A stretch of 64,000 nt of DNA. Origin: Snuella lapsa (GTDB taxonomy: Bacteria > Bacteroidota > Bacteroidia > Flavobacteriales > Flavobacteriaceae). Made by a program: the position numbers and the translations under genes. Shown here in pieces: positions 27,295 through 35,344 of this stretch (its first letter is position 1; the number at the start of each line of letters is the position of its first letter). The notes below the pieces were generated by a model, which saw only the letters and a program-made list of their open reading frames with translations, searched no databases and was not told the origin of the DNA. Where the stretch lies: positions 1 through 64,000 of the forward strand of contig NZ_BAABCY010000079.1 of NCBI RefSeq assembly GCF_039539345.1, written 5' to 3'.

Positions 27295-28197
27295 ATGATA
27301 TCAAACCTCATTGCAGCTACTTATGCTCCTATGCATAACGACGGTTCATTAAATACAGAACGTATTAAAGACTACACCCAATTTTTAATAAGGAACCATG
27401 TCGCGGGTGTATTCATGAACGGATCGACCGGAGACTTCACCTCTTTAACCATAGAGGAGCGCAAAGCCATAACTTTGGCCTGGTCTGAAAACAAATCGGA
27501 CGATCTCTATTTAATTGATCACGTGGGAGATCCGAGTCTTAAAGTGGCTAAAAACCTGGCAACGTATGCCGCGGACAAAGTAGACGCCATTGCAGCCATT
27601 GCCCCTTTTTACTTCAGGTTGAACAGTATTGATAAACTTATTGAGTATTGCAAAGAGATTGCTGCCTGTGCTCCCAACCTGCCCTTTTATTACTATCACA
27701 TCCCCGTACTATCCGGAGCCCATTTAAATATGGCCTCGTTCTTAGAACAAGCAAAAGATAAAATACCTAACCTGGCAGGTATCAAATTTACAAATAATAA
27801 CCTGATCGATTACGGGCATTGCAAGTCTAAGGCTAACAGCAAATACAATATTTTATTTGGCTATGATGAACTGTTTATTAACAGCCTTCCATTAGGAGCT
27901 AACGGCTGGGTAGGCAGTACTTACAACCATTTGGCTCCTTTATATTATAAGATTAAAACGTTGTTCGAAAATGGCGATATGGAGGCCGCTGCCGATTTAC
28001 AGTCAAAAGCCATCCGATTTGTTGAATTTTTAGATAGCAATGGTGGATTTAACGGGGTAGCGAAAGGCTTTATGAAAGTATTGGGTGTCGACTGCGGTCC
28101 TAGCAGATTTCCGCATACGACCTTAACCGATGGGGATTACGCTAAAATTAAGAAAACATTGCATGACATGGGATTGACTCCCTGGTTTAGTATATAA
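27295..28197 (+). CDS. nanA: N-acetylneuraminate lyase
   Basis: A cytoplasmic class I aldolase of the DHDPS/NAL family, 300 residues. It cleaves N-acetylneuraminate to N-acetylmannosamine and pyruvate. Visible hallmarks are the carboxylate-binding loop GSTGD (43-47), catalytic Tyr134 in YYYHIP and Schiff-base Lys164 in AGIKFTN. The substrate-loop segment GYDELFINSLPLGANGWVGST follows in the expected place (21 residues, here quoted only as GYDELFIN and GANGWVGST in the alignment sense). It is followed by a terminator hairpin and then yhcH. The neighbouring epimerase, sialidases and esterases support the sialic-acid role over other DHDPS-family members. Confidence 0.93.
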   Translation: MISNLIAATYAPMHNDGSLNTERIKDYTQFLIRNHVAGVFMNGSTGDFTSLTIEERKAITLAWSENKSDDLYLIDHVGDPSLKVAKNLATYAADKVDAIAAIAPFYFRLNSIDKLIEYCKEIAACAPNLPFYYYHIPVLSGAHLNMASFLEQAKDKIPNLAGIKFTNNNLIDYGHCKSKANSKYNILFGYDELFINSLPLGANGWVGSTYNHLAPLYYKIKTLFENGDMEAAADLQSKAIRFVEFLDSNGGFNGVAKGFMKVLGVDCGPSRFPHTTLTDGDYAKIKKTLHDMGLTPWFSI

Positions 28198-28220
28198 ATA
28201 GCAAAAAAAATTAAGACTAA

Positions 28221-28260
28221 AAAAGCTAGATTAAGATTTATTAAACTAGCTTTTATTTTT
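28221..28260 (+). terminator. Intrinsic terminator after nanA
   Basis: AAAAGCTAG (28221-28229) pairs with CTAGCTTTT (28246-28254), and the T-rich tract TTTTATTTTTT follows. It ends 6 bp before the yhcH start, so yhcH depends on read-through or on a promoter I did not find. Confidence 0.75.
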
Positions 28261-28266
28261 TAACCC

Positions 28267-28716
28267 ATGATTATAGATAAACTAGAAAACGCGACCCTAT
28301 ACTTTGGTATAAACGATCGTATCAAAAAGGCACTTAATTATATTCAACAAACCGATTTTAAGAAACTGGATCTGGGAAAACATAACATTGATGGTGATAC
28401 CATTTACGCCCTTGTTTATGAATATACTACAAAGCACCCGGATAATAGCTTTTTAGAAGCCCATCGCAATTATATAGATATTCAATACATTTTTGAAGGC
28501 ATCGAACAAATTGGCCTTACAACATTGGAAAACCAACGAGCTGTAAAAACCTACAACAGTGCTGACGACTACGAATTGTTCGACGAAACGTATTCATTGA
28601 TCTCCTTGAAAAAAGGGCTATTTGCCATTTTCTTTCCAGATGATTTACACATGCCGGGCATTAAAATGGGCAACCCTTCTACCGTTAAAAAAGTAGTTGT
28701 AAAAGTTAGGATTTAA
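28267..28716 (+). CDS. yhcH: YhcH/YjgK/YiaL family protein, probable sialic-acid anomerase
   Basis: A soluble metal-dependent cupin-like protein of 149 residues (DUF386). It shows the family segments SFLEAHRNYIDIQYIFEGIE and FAIFFPDDLHMPGIK, with His, Glu and Asp residues in the positions expected for metal binding. From the literature, E. coli YhcH (NanQ) opens the ring of N-acetylneuraminate to supply the lyase, and that role fits its place right after nanA. Its 3' end overlaps the convergent gntR gene by 11 bp. Confidence 0.88.
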   Translation: MIIDKLENATLYFGINDRIKKALNYIQQTDFKKLDLGKHNIDGDTIYALVYEYTTKHPDNSFLEAHRNYIDIQYIFEGIEQIGLTTLENQRAVKTYNSADDYELFDETYSLISLKKGLFAIFFPDDLHMPGIKMGNPSTVKKVVVKVRI

Positions 28717-29428
28717 TGATTTTAAGCACCCTTTCGAAATGAGGTTCCAAGTGGTTTCTCATAGCTTCCCTAAACCGCTCCGGAGTACCTGTCTTCAAAA
28801 TATTTAATAAATCCCTATGCGTCACAAAAGTGCCTTTTGAATATTTAAAATCTTTGGATTCGGGCGACATATTGTCGTGCACATAACTAAACACCGGTAG
28901 CAGCAAATCCTGAAAACGCTGTAAGGTCGTGTTGTTAGACATTTCATAAAGTTTACCGTGAAATGCAATTTCATGTTCCAGGCTAAAAAAACTGGTATTA
29001 ATCTCATCTCTTTCTTGCTCAGCAACAATAGTATCTAACGCATCCACATCCTCTTTGGTCTTTCTTGCAAATAACAGATCGGCCATACCCATTTCCAGGA
29101 TCAACCGAAGCTCAAAAATATCGGTTAAGGTCTGCTCTCCCAAAAGATTATACTCAATCGCCTTTTCAAAATTTTGAATGATATCTGGTTGTGTAAGCAC
29201 CATACCCTTACGCTTTTTAGATTCTATAACTCCAATGGTTCGTAAACGCAAAAGTGCTTCTCGAATAACCGTTCTACTAACCCCTAATGCTTCGGCAAAT
29301 TCTAACTCCTTTGGAATGGAATCTCCAATTTTTAAATTATTCTCCTTGAAATATTCCTTTAGTCTAAGCTCCACCTTATCTACTAACGATAAATTCTCTA
29401 AGGGCGTAATATTTGTAAGCTTCTTCAT
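28706..29428 (-). CDS. GntR-family (FadR/FCD) transcriptional regulator of the sialic-acid locus
   Basis: A 240-residue DNA-binding regulator. The N-terminal winged helix-turn-helix (about residues 14-80) contains GDSIPKELEFAEALGVSRTV and IREALLRLRTIGVIESKKRKG. The C-terminal FCD effector domain has the metal-binding His positions in EIAFHGKLYEM, THRDLLNIL and RNHLEPH. It belongs to the same broad group as the NanR regulators of sialic-acid genes. It is divergent from the epimerase operon. A copy of the 17-bp palindrome lies flush against its own predicted -7 element, so it is probably autorepressed, with a sialic-acid catabolite as inducer. The effector identity is inference. Confidence 0.9.
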   Translation of the reverse strand: MKKLTNITPLENLSLVDKVELRLKEYFKENNLKIGDSIPKELEFAEALGVSRTVIREALLRLRTIGVIESKKRKGMVLTQPDIIQNFEKAIEYNLLGEQTLTDIFELRLILEMGMADLLFARKTKEDVDALDTIVAEQERDEINTSFFSLEHEIAFHGKLYEMSNNTTLQRFQDLLLPVFSYVHDNMSPESKDFKYSKGTFVTHRDLLNILKTGTPERFREAMRNHLEPHFERVLKIIKS

Positions 29429-29481
29429 TGTTAAATCCTAATTATTAAAATATTAAAAGCTATTATTAATATTTATTTTTA

Positions 29482-29489
29482 TATTTTTG
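29482..29489 (+). promoter_or_regulatory. Predicted -7 element toward the epimerase operon
   Basis: TATTTTTG fits TAnnTTTG exactly and ends 1 bp before operator copy 2. It would give a leader of about 160 nt ahead of the epimerase ATG. I found no clear TTTG at the -33 position. Confidence 0.4.
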
Positions 29490-29490
29490 T

Positions 29491-29507
29491 ATTATGTTAT
29501 ACATATA
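29491..29507. promoter_or_regulatory. Predicted GntR operator, copy 2
   Basis: ATTATGT-TAT-ACATATA shares the left half-site with copies 1 and 3 and differs at two positions of the right half. It sits between gntR and the divergent epimerase operon, so one site could control both. Confidence 0.7.
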
Positions 29508-29535
29508 AAGATATAATATATTACTTAATAACAAA
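29506..29535 (-). promoter_or_regulatory. Predicted gntR promoter
   Basis: On the minus strand TTTG (29535-29532) and TATCTTTA (29513-29506) are 18 bp apart, near the TTTG-N19-TAnnTTTG consensus. The -7 element overlaps the end of operator copy 2, a layout expected for autorepression. Confidence 0.5.
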
Positions 29536-29655
29536 AGCGAATATATAAAATATTACCAAAGAACATGAAATGCCCATTAACAATATGTTGCAAACCAACC
29601 AAAAAGATAATCAAGGCATTACATCTGACCATTAAAAAACTAAAAATATTAACAG

Positions 29656-30819
29656 ATGAAATATTCCAGGCTCTATAAAGATACATTGTTAAATAACGTT
29701 ATTCCCTTTTGGGAAAAATATGCCATCGACCCTGTAAACGGCGGCTACTTTACATGTCTTGATTCAAAAGGAAATGTATACGACACCGATAAATTTATTT
29801 GGCTTCAAGGCCGACAGGCCTGGACCTTTTCGATGCTATACAATAAGGTTGAAAAAAATGAAAACTGGTTAGCCATTGCTAAAAACGGTATTGACTTTTT
29901 AAAAAAATATGGCTCCGACGACAACGGGGATTTCTATTTCTCTGTGACAGCCGAAGGACAACCATTGGTTAAGGCTTATAACATATTTTCTGATTGCTTC
30001 GCGGCCATGGCCTTCAGCCAATACGCCAAAGCTTCCGGTGATGAAACCGTTAGAGCACTGGCTATAAAAACGTATTTTAATATTTTAAAAAGAAAAGATA
30101 ACCCCAAAGGGATGTATGAAAAAAATACGGCTACAAGACCACTGATTGGTTTTTCACTTCCCATGATCCTGTCCAATCTCGTCTTGGAACTGGAAGATAT
30201 CCTGGAACCGGAAGAAATAGAGAGAACGCTTGATTACAGTGTGCATCAGGTAATGGACGTTTTTTTGGATAAGCAGACCGGTTTGATCTTTGAAAATGTA
30301 TTTCCGGACGGATCGCACGATAATAGCTTTAACGGTCGTTTAATAAACCCGGGGCACGGCATTGAGGCCATGTGGTTTATGATTGACATAGGTGTACGTC
30401 GCAAAGACAAAGCTCTGATAGATAAAGCCGCTCAAACTATTATTACAATTCTGGAATATAGTTGGGACACCAAACACGGGGGCATATTTTACTTTATGGA
30501 TATAAAAGGGTATCCACCTCAACAATTAGAATGGGATCAAAAATTATGGTGGGTCCATCTGGAGACTTTAGTAGCCTTAGCAAAAGCCTATCAGTATGCC
30601 GGCAACGAAGCGCTTTTAAATTGGTATGATAAAGTACATGAGTACGCCTGGTCACATTTCCATGATCCTGAAAATGGTGAATGGTTTGGTTATTTGAATC
30701 GTCAGGGGGAAGTATTACTAAATTTGAAAGGTGGTAAATGGAAAGGATGCTTTCATGTCCCCAGAGCCATGTACCAATGCTGGCAATCTTTTGAAAACAT
30801 TGAAACACAAATACAATAA
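29656..30819 (+). CDS. N-acylglucosamine 2-epimerase (AGE family)
   Basis: A cytoplasmic (alpha/alpha)6-barrel epimerase of 387 residues, homologous to renin-binding protein. It interconverts N-acetylmannosamine and N-acetylglucosamine, the step after the lyase in Bacteroidota sialic-acid breakdown. Family segments include WLQGRQAWTFSMLYNKVE, NPGHGIEAMWF (His and Glu at the active site), GGIFYFMD and KLWWVHLETLVAL (active-site His). It opens a plus-strand operon; the sialidase follows after 11 bp. The product, GlcNAc, still needs a kinase that is not in this window. AGE-type 2-epimerases can also act on other sugars, but the context strongly favours ManNAc. Confidence 0.92.
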   Translation: MKYSRLYKDTLLNNVIPFWEKYAIDPVNGGYFTCLDSKGNVYDTDKFIWLQGRQAWTFSMLYNKVEKNENWLAIAKNGIDFLKKYGSDDNGDFYFSVTAEGQPLVKAYNIFSDCFAAMAFSQYAKASGDETVRALAIKTYFNILKRKDNPKGMYEKNTATRPLIGFSLPMILSNLVLELEDILEPEEIERTLDYSVHQVMDVFLDKQTGLIFENVFPDGSHDNSFNGRLINPGHGIEAMWFMIDIGVRRKDKALIDKAAQTIITILEYSWDTKHGGIFYFMDIKGYPPQQLEWDQKLWWVHLETLVALAKAYQYAGNEALLNWYDKVHEYAWSHFHDPENGEWFGYLNRQGEVLLNLKGGKWKGCFHVPRAMYQCWQSFENIETQIQ

Positions 30820-30830
30820 ATTTAAATATT

Positions 30831-31952
30831 ATGAAAAACCTCATCATCCTTATAACAGCCACATTACTTTATTCTTGCGTAACTAAAACACGCAATACGA
30901 ATAAAGTCAATGTTGAAAACCCGGAATTTGTATCGTTATTCAACACGGGCATGCAAGAAGGTGTTTCCTGTTATAGAATTCCAGCAATCGTAACAGCTCC
31001 AAATGGGGATTTGGTTGCTGCTATTGATCAACGCGTCCCCTCTTGTGGCGATTTAAAGTGGAGTAAAAACATTAATATCATTATGCGTAGGAGCAGCAAT
31101 AATGGTAAAACCTGGACTCCTATTGAAACTGTCATTGACTTTCCTGAAGGTCAATCGGCTTCAGATCCTTCAATGATTGTAGATAAAATGACCGGAGCCA
31201 TTTTTCTGTTTTACAACTATATGAATCTGGATACCGAAAAAGATATTTACTATTTACATGTTATGAAAAGTTCGGATAATGGAAAAACATGGAGTACCCC
31301 TCGTGATATCACTTCTCAAATAGCCAAACCAGAATGGCATAAAGACTTTAAGTTTATAACATCCGGTCGAGGTATTCAAACGCGCTCAGGAAAACTACTG
31401 CATACTATGGTAAACTTAAATAGTGGATTGCACGTGTTTGGAAGTGACGACCACGGAGACACCTGGTATTTTATTGATACCCCTATTCAACCTGCTGATG
31501 AGTCAAAAATTGTAGAGTTGGCCGATGGCACTTTAATGATCAATGCCCGTGTGAATAAAAAAGGGATTAGATATGTTCATACTTCCCAAGACGAAGGCAA
31601 AACATGGGCTACCAAACCGGCTGCAGAATTAATAGATCCTGGTTGCAATGCCAGTATTATACGTTATACCTCAAAAGAAGATGGGTACGCTAAAAACCGG
31701 TTGCTCTTTTCTAATGCCAAATCTGAAAAAGGGCGTATAAATATGACGGTTCGCATTAGTTACGATGAAGGCAAAACCTGGAGTGAAGGCAAAACGGTTT
31801 ATGAAGGGTCATCGGCCTATTCATCATTAACAATTTTACAAAATGGAGCCATTGGGTTGTTCTTTGAAAAAGATGATCATACAAAAAATGAATTTACCAG
31901 TTTTTCGCTCGAGTGGTTAACCAATGGCAAAGACGCTTTAAAAAAGCCTTAA
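30831..31952 (+). CDS. GH33 exo-sialidase, lipoprotein
   Basis: A 373-residue six-bladed-propeller sialidase with a lipoprotein signal (TLLYSCVTK, Cys16). The first arginine of the catalytic triad is in the YRIP motif (SCYRIPAIV). Five Asp boxes (S-x-D/N-x-G-x-T-W) are visible: SSNNGKTW, SSDNGKTW, SDDHGDTW, SQDEGKTW and SYDEGKTW. It releases terminal sialic acid outside the cytoplasm, probably at the cell surface or in the periplasm. It is second in the epimerase operon and is followed by the acetylesterase after 13 bp. It is a single-domain enzyme, unlike the longer sialidase at 38928-40583. Confidence 0.94.
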   Translation: MKNLIILITATLLYSCVTKTRNTNKVNVENPEFVSLFNTGMQEGVSCYRIPAIVTAPNGDLVAAIDQRVPSCGDLKWSKNINIIMRRSSNNGKTWTPIETVIDFPEGQSASDPSMIVDKMTGAIFLFYNYMNLDTEKDIYYLHVMKSSDNGKTWSTPRDITSQIAKPEWHKDFKFITSGRGIQTRSGKLLHTMVNLNSGLHVFGSDDHGDTWYFIDTPIQPADESKIVELADGTLMINARVNKKGIRYVHTSQDEGKTWATKPAAELIDPGCNASIIRYTSKEDGYAKNRLLFSNAKSEKGRINMTVRISYDEGKTWSEGKTVYEGSSAYSSLTILQNGAIGLFFEKDDHTKNEFTSFSLEWLTNGKDALKKP

Positions 31953-31965
31953 TAACCTTAATTAA

Positions 31966-34038
31966 ATGTCCACTAAATTTGCTTTATTCATACTGCTCGC
32001 ATTCAATTTAACTTTACCAATACATGCTCAAAAAATAAGGGTTGCCTGTGTAGGCAACTCTGTTACTTATGGCGCCGGTATAAAGGATAGAGATATCAAC
32101 TCCTATCCTTCGCAATTACAAAAATTACTTGGCACCAATTATGAGGTGGCGAATTTTGGACACTCAGGTGCAACCCTGCTTAAAAACGGGCATAAGCCCT
32201 ATTGGGAAAAACCAGAATTTCAAAGATCAAAAGACTTTGCTCCCAATATAGTAATCATTCATTTGGGGCTGAACGATCAGGGCAATAACAATTGGCCGGA
32301 GCATAAAGATGAGTTTGTTGCCGATTATCTGGAGATGATCACGACCTATAAAAATCTCCCAAGCAAACCTCAGGTTATGATCTGTAAAATGACACCCACC
32401 TTCTCAGGACATCATTGGTTTGAAGAAGGTATGCGCGAAAGTTTTAAAGACATTCAGTTCAAAATTGAAACAATTGCTTCCACAGCAAATGTAGAACTTA
32501 TAGATCTGCACGAACCCCTATATCGCTTTCCTGAATATTTCCCGGATAATTTACACCCCACAAAAGATGGTGCTGCCATTATAGCCCAAAAAGTATACAC
32601 AACAATTACCGGAGATTATGGCGGATTGCAGTTACCAAAATTTTATGGAGAAAACATGGTTTTTCAGCGTCATGCTCCCATTGTTATTTCGGGTATCGCA
32701 AATGCTAACGATCGTATTACGGTTCACTTAAACACCAGAAGTGCCTCAACAACAGTGGCAAAAAACGGCATTTGGCAAGTTACTATTCCCGCCATGAATG
32801 CAGGCGGGCCATATACTCTTAACATTCAATCAGAAGAGTCTAAAGACATTCACTTTAACCAAGTATACATTGGCGACGTTTGGCTGGCCTCAGGCCAATC
32901 GAATATGGACTTTAAGGTGAATCAAATGCAATCTTATGAAAGTGTTTTAAAAGATTCTTTAAGCCCGAATGTTTTTGTTTTATCAATGGATCCTAAGGTT
33001 TTAAAAGGAAACCCTTTTACTGAAAAAGAACGTTCCCTTTGCAATACAAACGATTACTTTGAGTACTCTAATTGGAGTAATACCCGCGACGAAACATTAG
33101 AAAACTTTTCAGCAGTTGCTTACGCTTTCGCCTATACTATTCAAAAAGAACTGAATGTTCCTATTGGCATTATTTGTAATGCTGTGGGGGGATCGCCAAC
33201 CCAGGCATGGATTAGTCGGGAACGTATGGAGGCTACTCATGAGACCATTAGTATGCTTAACGACTCATGGTTTAATCCTTTAATAGACACATGGGTTTCA
33301 GAACGAAAATCTGAAAATTTCGGAGGTGATAAACATACAAACATGAGACATCCCTACGACCCCACTTTTTTATTTGATTCTGGCATTTTGCCATTGGTAG
33401 ATTATAACTTTAAAGGGGTTATTTGGTATCAGGGGGAATCGAATGCCGAGCGAATAACTCTTCACTCTCGATTATTTAATATGTTGGTAAACGATTGGCG
33501 CTTGCATTGGCAAAAGCCCGAAATGCCTTTTTACTATGTGCAGCTAAGTAGCATTAACAGGCCTACATGGGGCCAATTTAGGGATTCGCAACGACAACTG
33601 CTTTCCATACCCCATACAGGTATGGCGGTATCGTCTGATGTTGGTCACAAAACCGATGTACATCCAAAGCAAAAATGGATCGTTGGAGAACGGCTGGCTA
33701 AAATTGCATTAAATAAAACATACGAAAAATCAATAAGCTTTTCCGGACCTTTGTTGGATTATGTAAATATTCGAAATGATTCCCTGGAAATTCATTTCAA
33801 ATATGGAGATGGCCTAAAAACAGTAGATGGTGCTCCCATAAAAGACATAGAGATTGCCGGCGAAGATAAAGTATTTGTTAAGGCTATGACCAAAATTAAA
33901 GGGAACAGGATCATTGTTTGGTCCAAGCAGATTAAAAACCCACGGTTCGTCCGGTATGGCTATAGCCCTTTTACAGAAGGTAACCTCGTTAATAAAGCTA
34001 ACTTACCTGCATCAACATTTTCAAACATTATAAACTAA
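31966..34038 (+). CDS. Bimodular SGNH hydrolase / sialate O-acetylesterase
   Basis: A secreted 690-residue protein with two esterase domains. After a signal peptide (to about residue 21, IHAQ) comes a GDSL/SGNH domain (about 25-210) with blocks GNSVTYGAG, GHSGATL, GLNDQG and DNLHP. A SASA-type domain follows (about 300-560) with ASGQSNMDF, GGSPTQAWIS, WYQGESNAER and a catalytic HP pair in KTDVHPKQ. Such enzymes remove O-acetyl groups that block sialidases and the lyase. A two-domain NanS of similar plan is known from Tannerella. Its place between a sialidase and an alpha-galactosidase in one operon fits this role. The division of labour between the two domains is not known from sequence. Confidence 0.9.
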   Translation: MSTKFALFILLAFNLTLPIHAQKIRVACVGNSVTYGAGIKDRDINSYPSQLQKLLGTNYEVANFGHSGATLLKNGHKPYWEKPEFQRSKDFAPNIVIIHLGLNDQGNNNWPEHKDEFVADYLEMITTYKNLPSKPQVMICKMTPTFSGHHWFEEGMRESFKDIQFKIETIASTANVELIDLHEPLYRFPEYFPDNLHPTKDGAAIIAQKVYTTITGDYGGLQLPKFYGENMVFQRHAPIVISGIANANDRITVHLNTRSASTTVAKNGIWQVTIPAMNAGGPYTLNIQSEESKDIHFNQVYIGDVWLASGQSNMDFKVNQMQSYESVLKDSLSPNVFVLSMDPKVLKGNPFTEKERSLCNTNDYFEYSNWSNTRDETLENFSAVAYAFAYTIQKELNVPIGIICNAVGGSPTQAWISRERMEATHETISMLNDSWFNPLIDTWVSERKSENFGGDKHTNMRHPYDPTFLFDSGILPLVDYNFKGVIWYQGESNAERITLHSRLFNMLVNDWRLHWQKPEMPFYYVQLSSINRPTWGQFRDSQRQLLSIPHTGMAVSSDVGHKTDVHPKQKWIVGERLAKIALNKTYEKSISFSGPLLDYVNIRNDSLEIHFKYGDGLKTVDGAPIKDIEIAGEDKVFVKAMTKIKGNRIIVWSKQIKNPRFVRYGYSPFTEGNLVNKANLPASTFSNIIN

Positions 34039-34043
34039 ACTAA

Positions 34044-35228
34044 ATGAAAACATTTTATTCTCTTTTAACCATTCTATTTTTATCCAGCATTAGTTACGCT
34101 CAAAAATTTGAAAATCTCGCATTAACACCTCCAATGGGATGGAACAGCTGGAATCGATTTGAGTGCGAAGGCGTTAACGAAACCGTAATTAAAGAAATGG
34201 CCGACGCCATGGTTAGTAAAGGCTTAAAAGATGCAGGCTATGAGTACATTGTTATTGATGATTGCTGGCAGATAGGACGCGATAAAAACGGGTACATTAT
34301 TATTGATAAAGAAAAATTCCCTTCAGGCATTAAGGCGCTGGCTGATTATATCCATTCCAAAGGATTGAAATTTGGCATCTATTCCGATGCCGGAACAAAA
34401 ACTTGTGCGGGTCGCCCCGGAAGTAAAGATTTTGAGACCCAAGACGCCGAAACTTATGCCAAATGGGACGTAGATTACCTAAAGTATGATTGGTGTTTTA
34501 CCGAAGGGCAAGATGCCAAACAATCCTACAGAACCATGAGGGATGCGCTCTATAAGGCAGGTAAACCCATTGTTTTTAGCATGTGCGAATGGGGTACTAA
34601 CAAACCATGGGAATGGGCACAAGACGTGGCGCATCTTTACAGAACGACTTTGGACATTGATATGAAAGGTAGGTTCGATGGTGATATTTGGGGGAATCAA
34701 TTAGGGTGGACAACCATACTCGACAAACAAGTAGGTTTAGAAAAATACGCCGGTCCCGGACATTGGAACGATCCGGATATGCTGGCTGTTGGCAACAACC
34801 ATATGACCACAAACGAAGCAAGAGCCCATTTTAGCATGTGGTGCATGTTGGCCGCTCCTTTAATGGCCGGTAACGATTTAAGGTCTATGACCGTAAACGA
34901 CCAGGATATTTTAACAAACAAAGCCTTAATTGCAGTAAACCAAGATGCCTTAGGCAAACAAGGATTTAAAATTGAAGATTTTGGCCACTTTGAAATTTGG
35001 CAAAAGCCCCTATCAAACGGCGATATCGCACTATGTTTTTTTAATAGGGACACCAATAACAAAAAGTACAAAATCGACTGGGAGAAAATAAGAATCAAGG
35101 ATTTCTCGGGAGAATATACCGTGCAAAACCTATGGAATCACAAAACTATTGGAACCACTGAAACAACGTATTTAATTGATGTTCCTGCTCGGGATGTAGT
35201 CGTGTATAGATTAACTCAAAACAAATAA
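34044..35228 (+). CDS. GH27 alpha-galactosidase
   Basis: A secreted 394-residue enzyme with a signal peptide to about residue 20 (ISYAQ). GH27 landmarks are PPMGWNSWNRF (29-39), IDDCWQ (71-76), the nucleophile Asp149 in YLKYDWC and the acid/base motif WNDPD (241-245). Residues 181-184 read CEWG. In the human enzymes a Glu at this loop marks alpha-galactosidase, while Ser marks alpha-N-acetylgalactosaminidase, so galactose is the likelier target. It lies 5 bp after the acetylesterase gene and ends the first part of the operon, before a pair of hairpins. It suggests that the glycans carry terminal alpha-galactose as well as sialic acid. Confidence 0.93.
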   Translation: MKTFYSLLTILFLSSISYAQKFENLALTPPMGWNSWNRFECEGVNETVIKEMADAMVSKGLKDAGYEYIVIDDCWQIGRDKNGYIIIDKEKFPSGIKALADYIHSKGLKFGIYSDAGTKTCAGRPGSKDFETQDAETYAKWDVDYLKYDWCFTEGQDAKQSYRTMRDALYKAGKPIVFSMCEWGTNKPWEWAQDVAHLYRTTLDIDMKGRFDGDIWGNQLGWTTILDKQVGLEKYAGPGHWNDPDMLAVGNNHMTTNEARAHFSMWCMLAAPLMAGNDLRSMTVNDQDILTNKALIAVNQDALGKQGFKIEDFGHFEIWQKPLSNGDIALCFFNRDTNNKKYKIDWEKIRIKDFSGEYTVQNLWNHKTIGTTETTYLIDVPARDVVVYRLTQNK

Positions 35229-35292
35229 CCCCAATTCATTCTGGGGTCAAACCATTTTAAAAATGTCAGTTCGAGTGATTAAATCACTCGAA
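35228..35292 (+). terminator. Two successive hairpins between GH27 and GH20 genes
   Basis: The first is ACCCCA (35228-35233) with TGGGGT (35242-35247). The second is an 11-bp perfect inverted repeat around a single base: TTCGAGTGATT (35270-35280) and AATCACTCGAA (35282-35292). Neither has a strong T-tract. They fill the only sizeable gap (116 bp) in the operon, so they may act as an attenuator, an mRNA processing point or, for the second, a protein-binding site. Confidence 0.5.
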
Positions 35293-35344
35293 TTGGCAAA
35301 AATTTCATCAAAATGCACAAGGGAGTTAAATAAACAGATTAACT

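Noticed and set aside
27295..28197. Dihydrodipicolinate synthase instead of N-acetylneuraminate lyase
   Set aside because: All pathway neighbours (YhcH, epimerase, sialidases, sialic-acid transporter) support the lyase.
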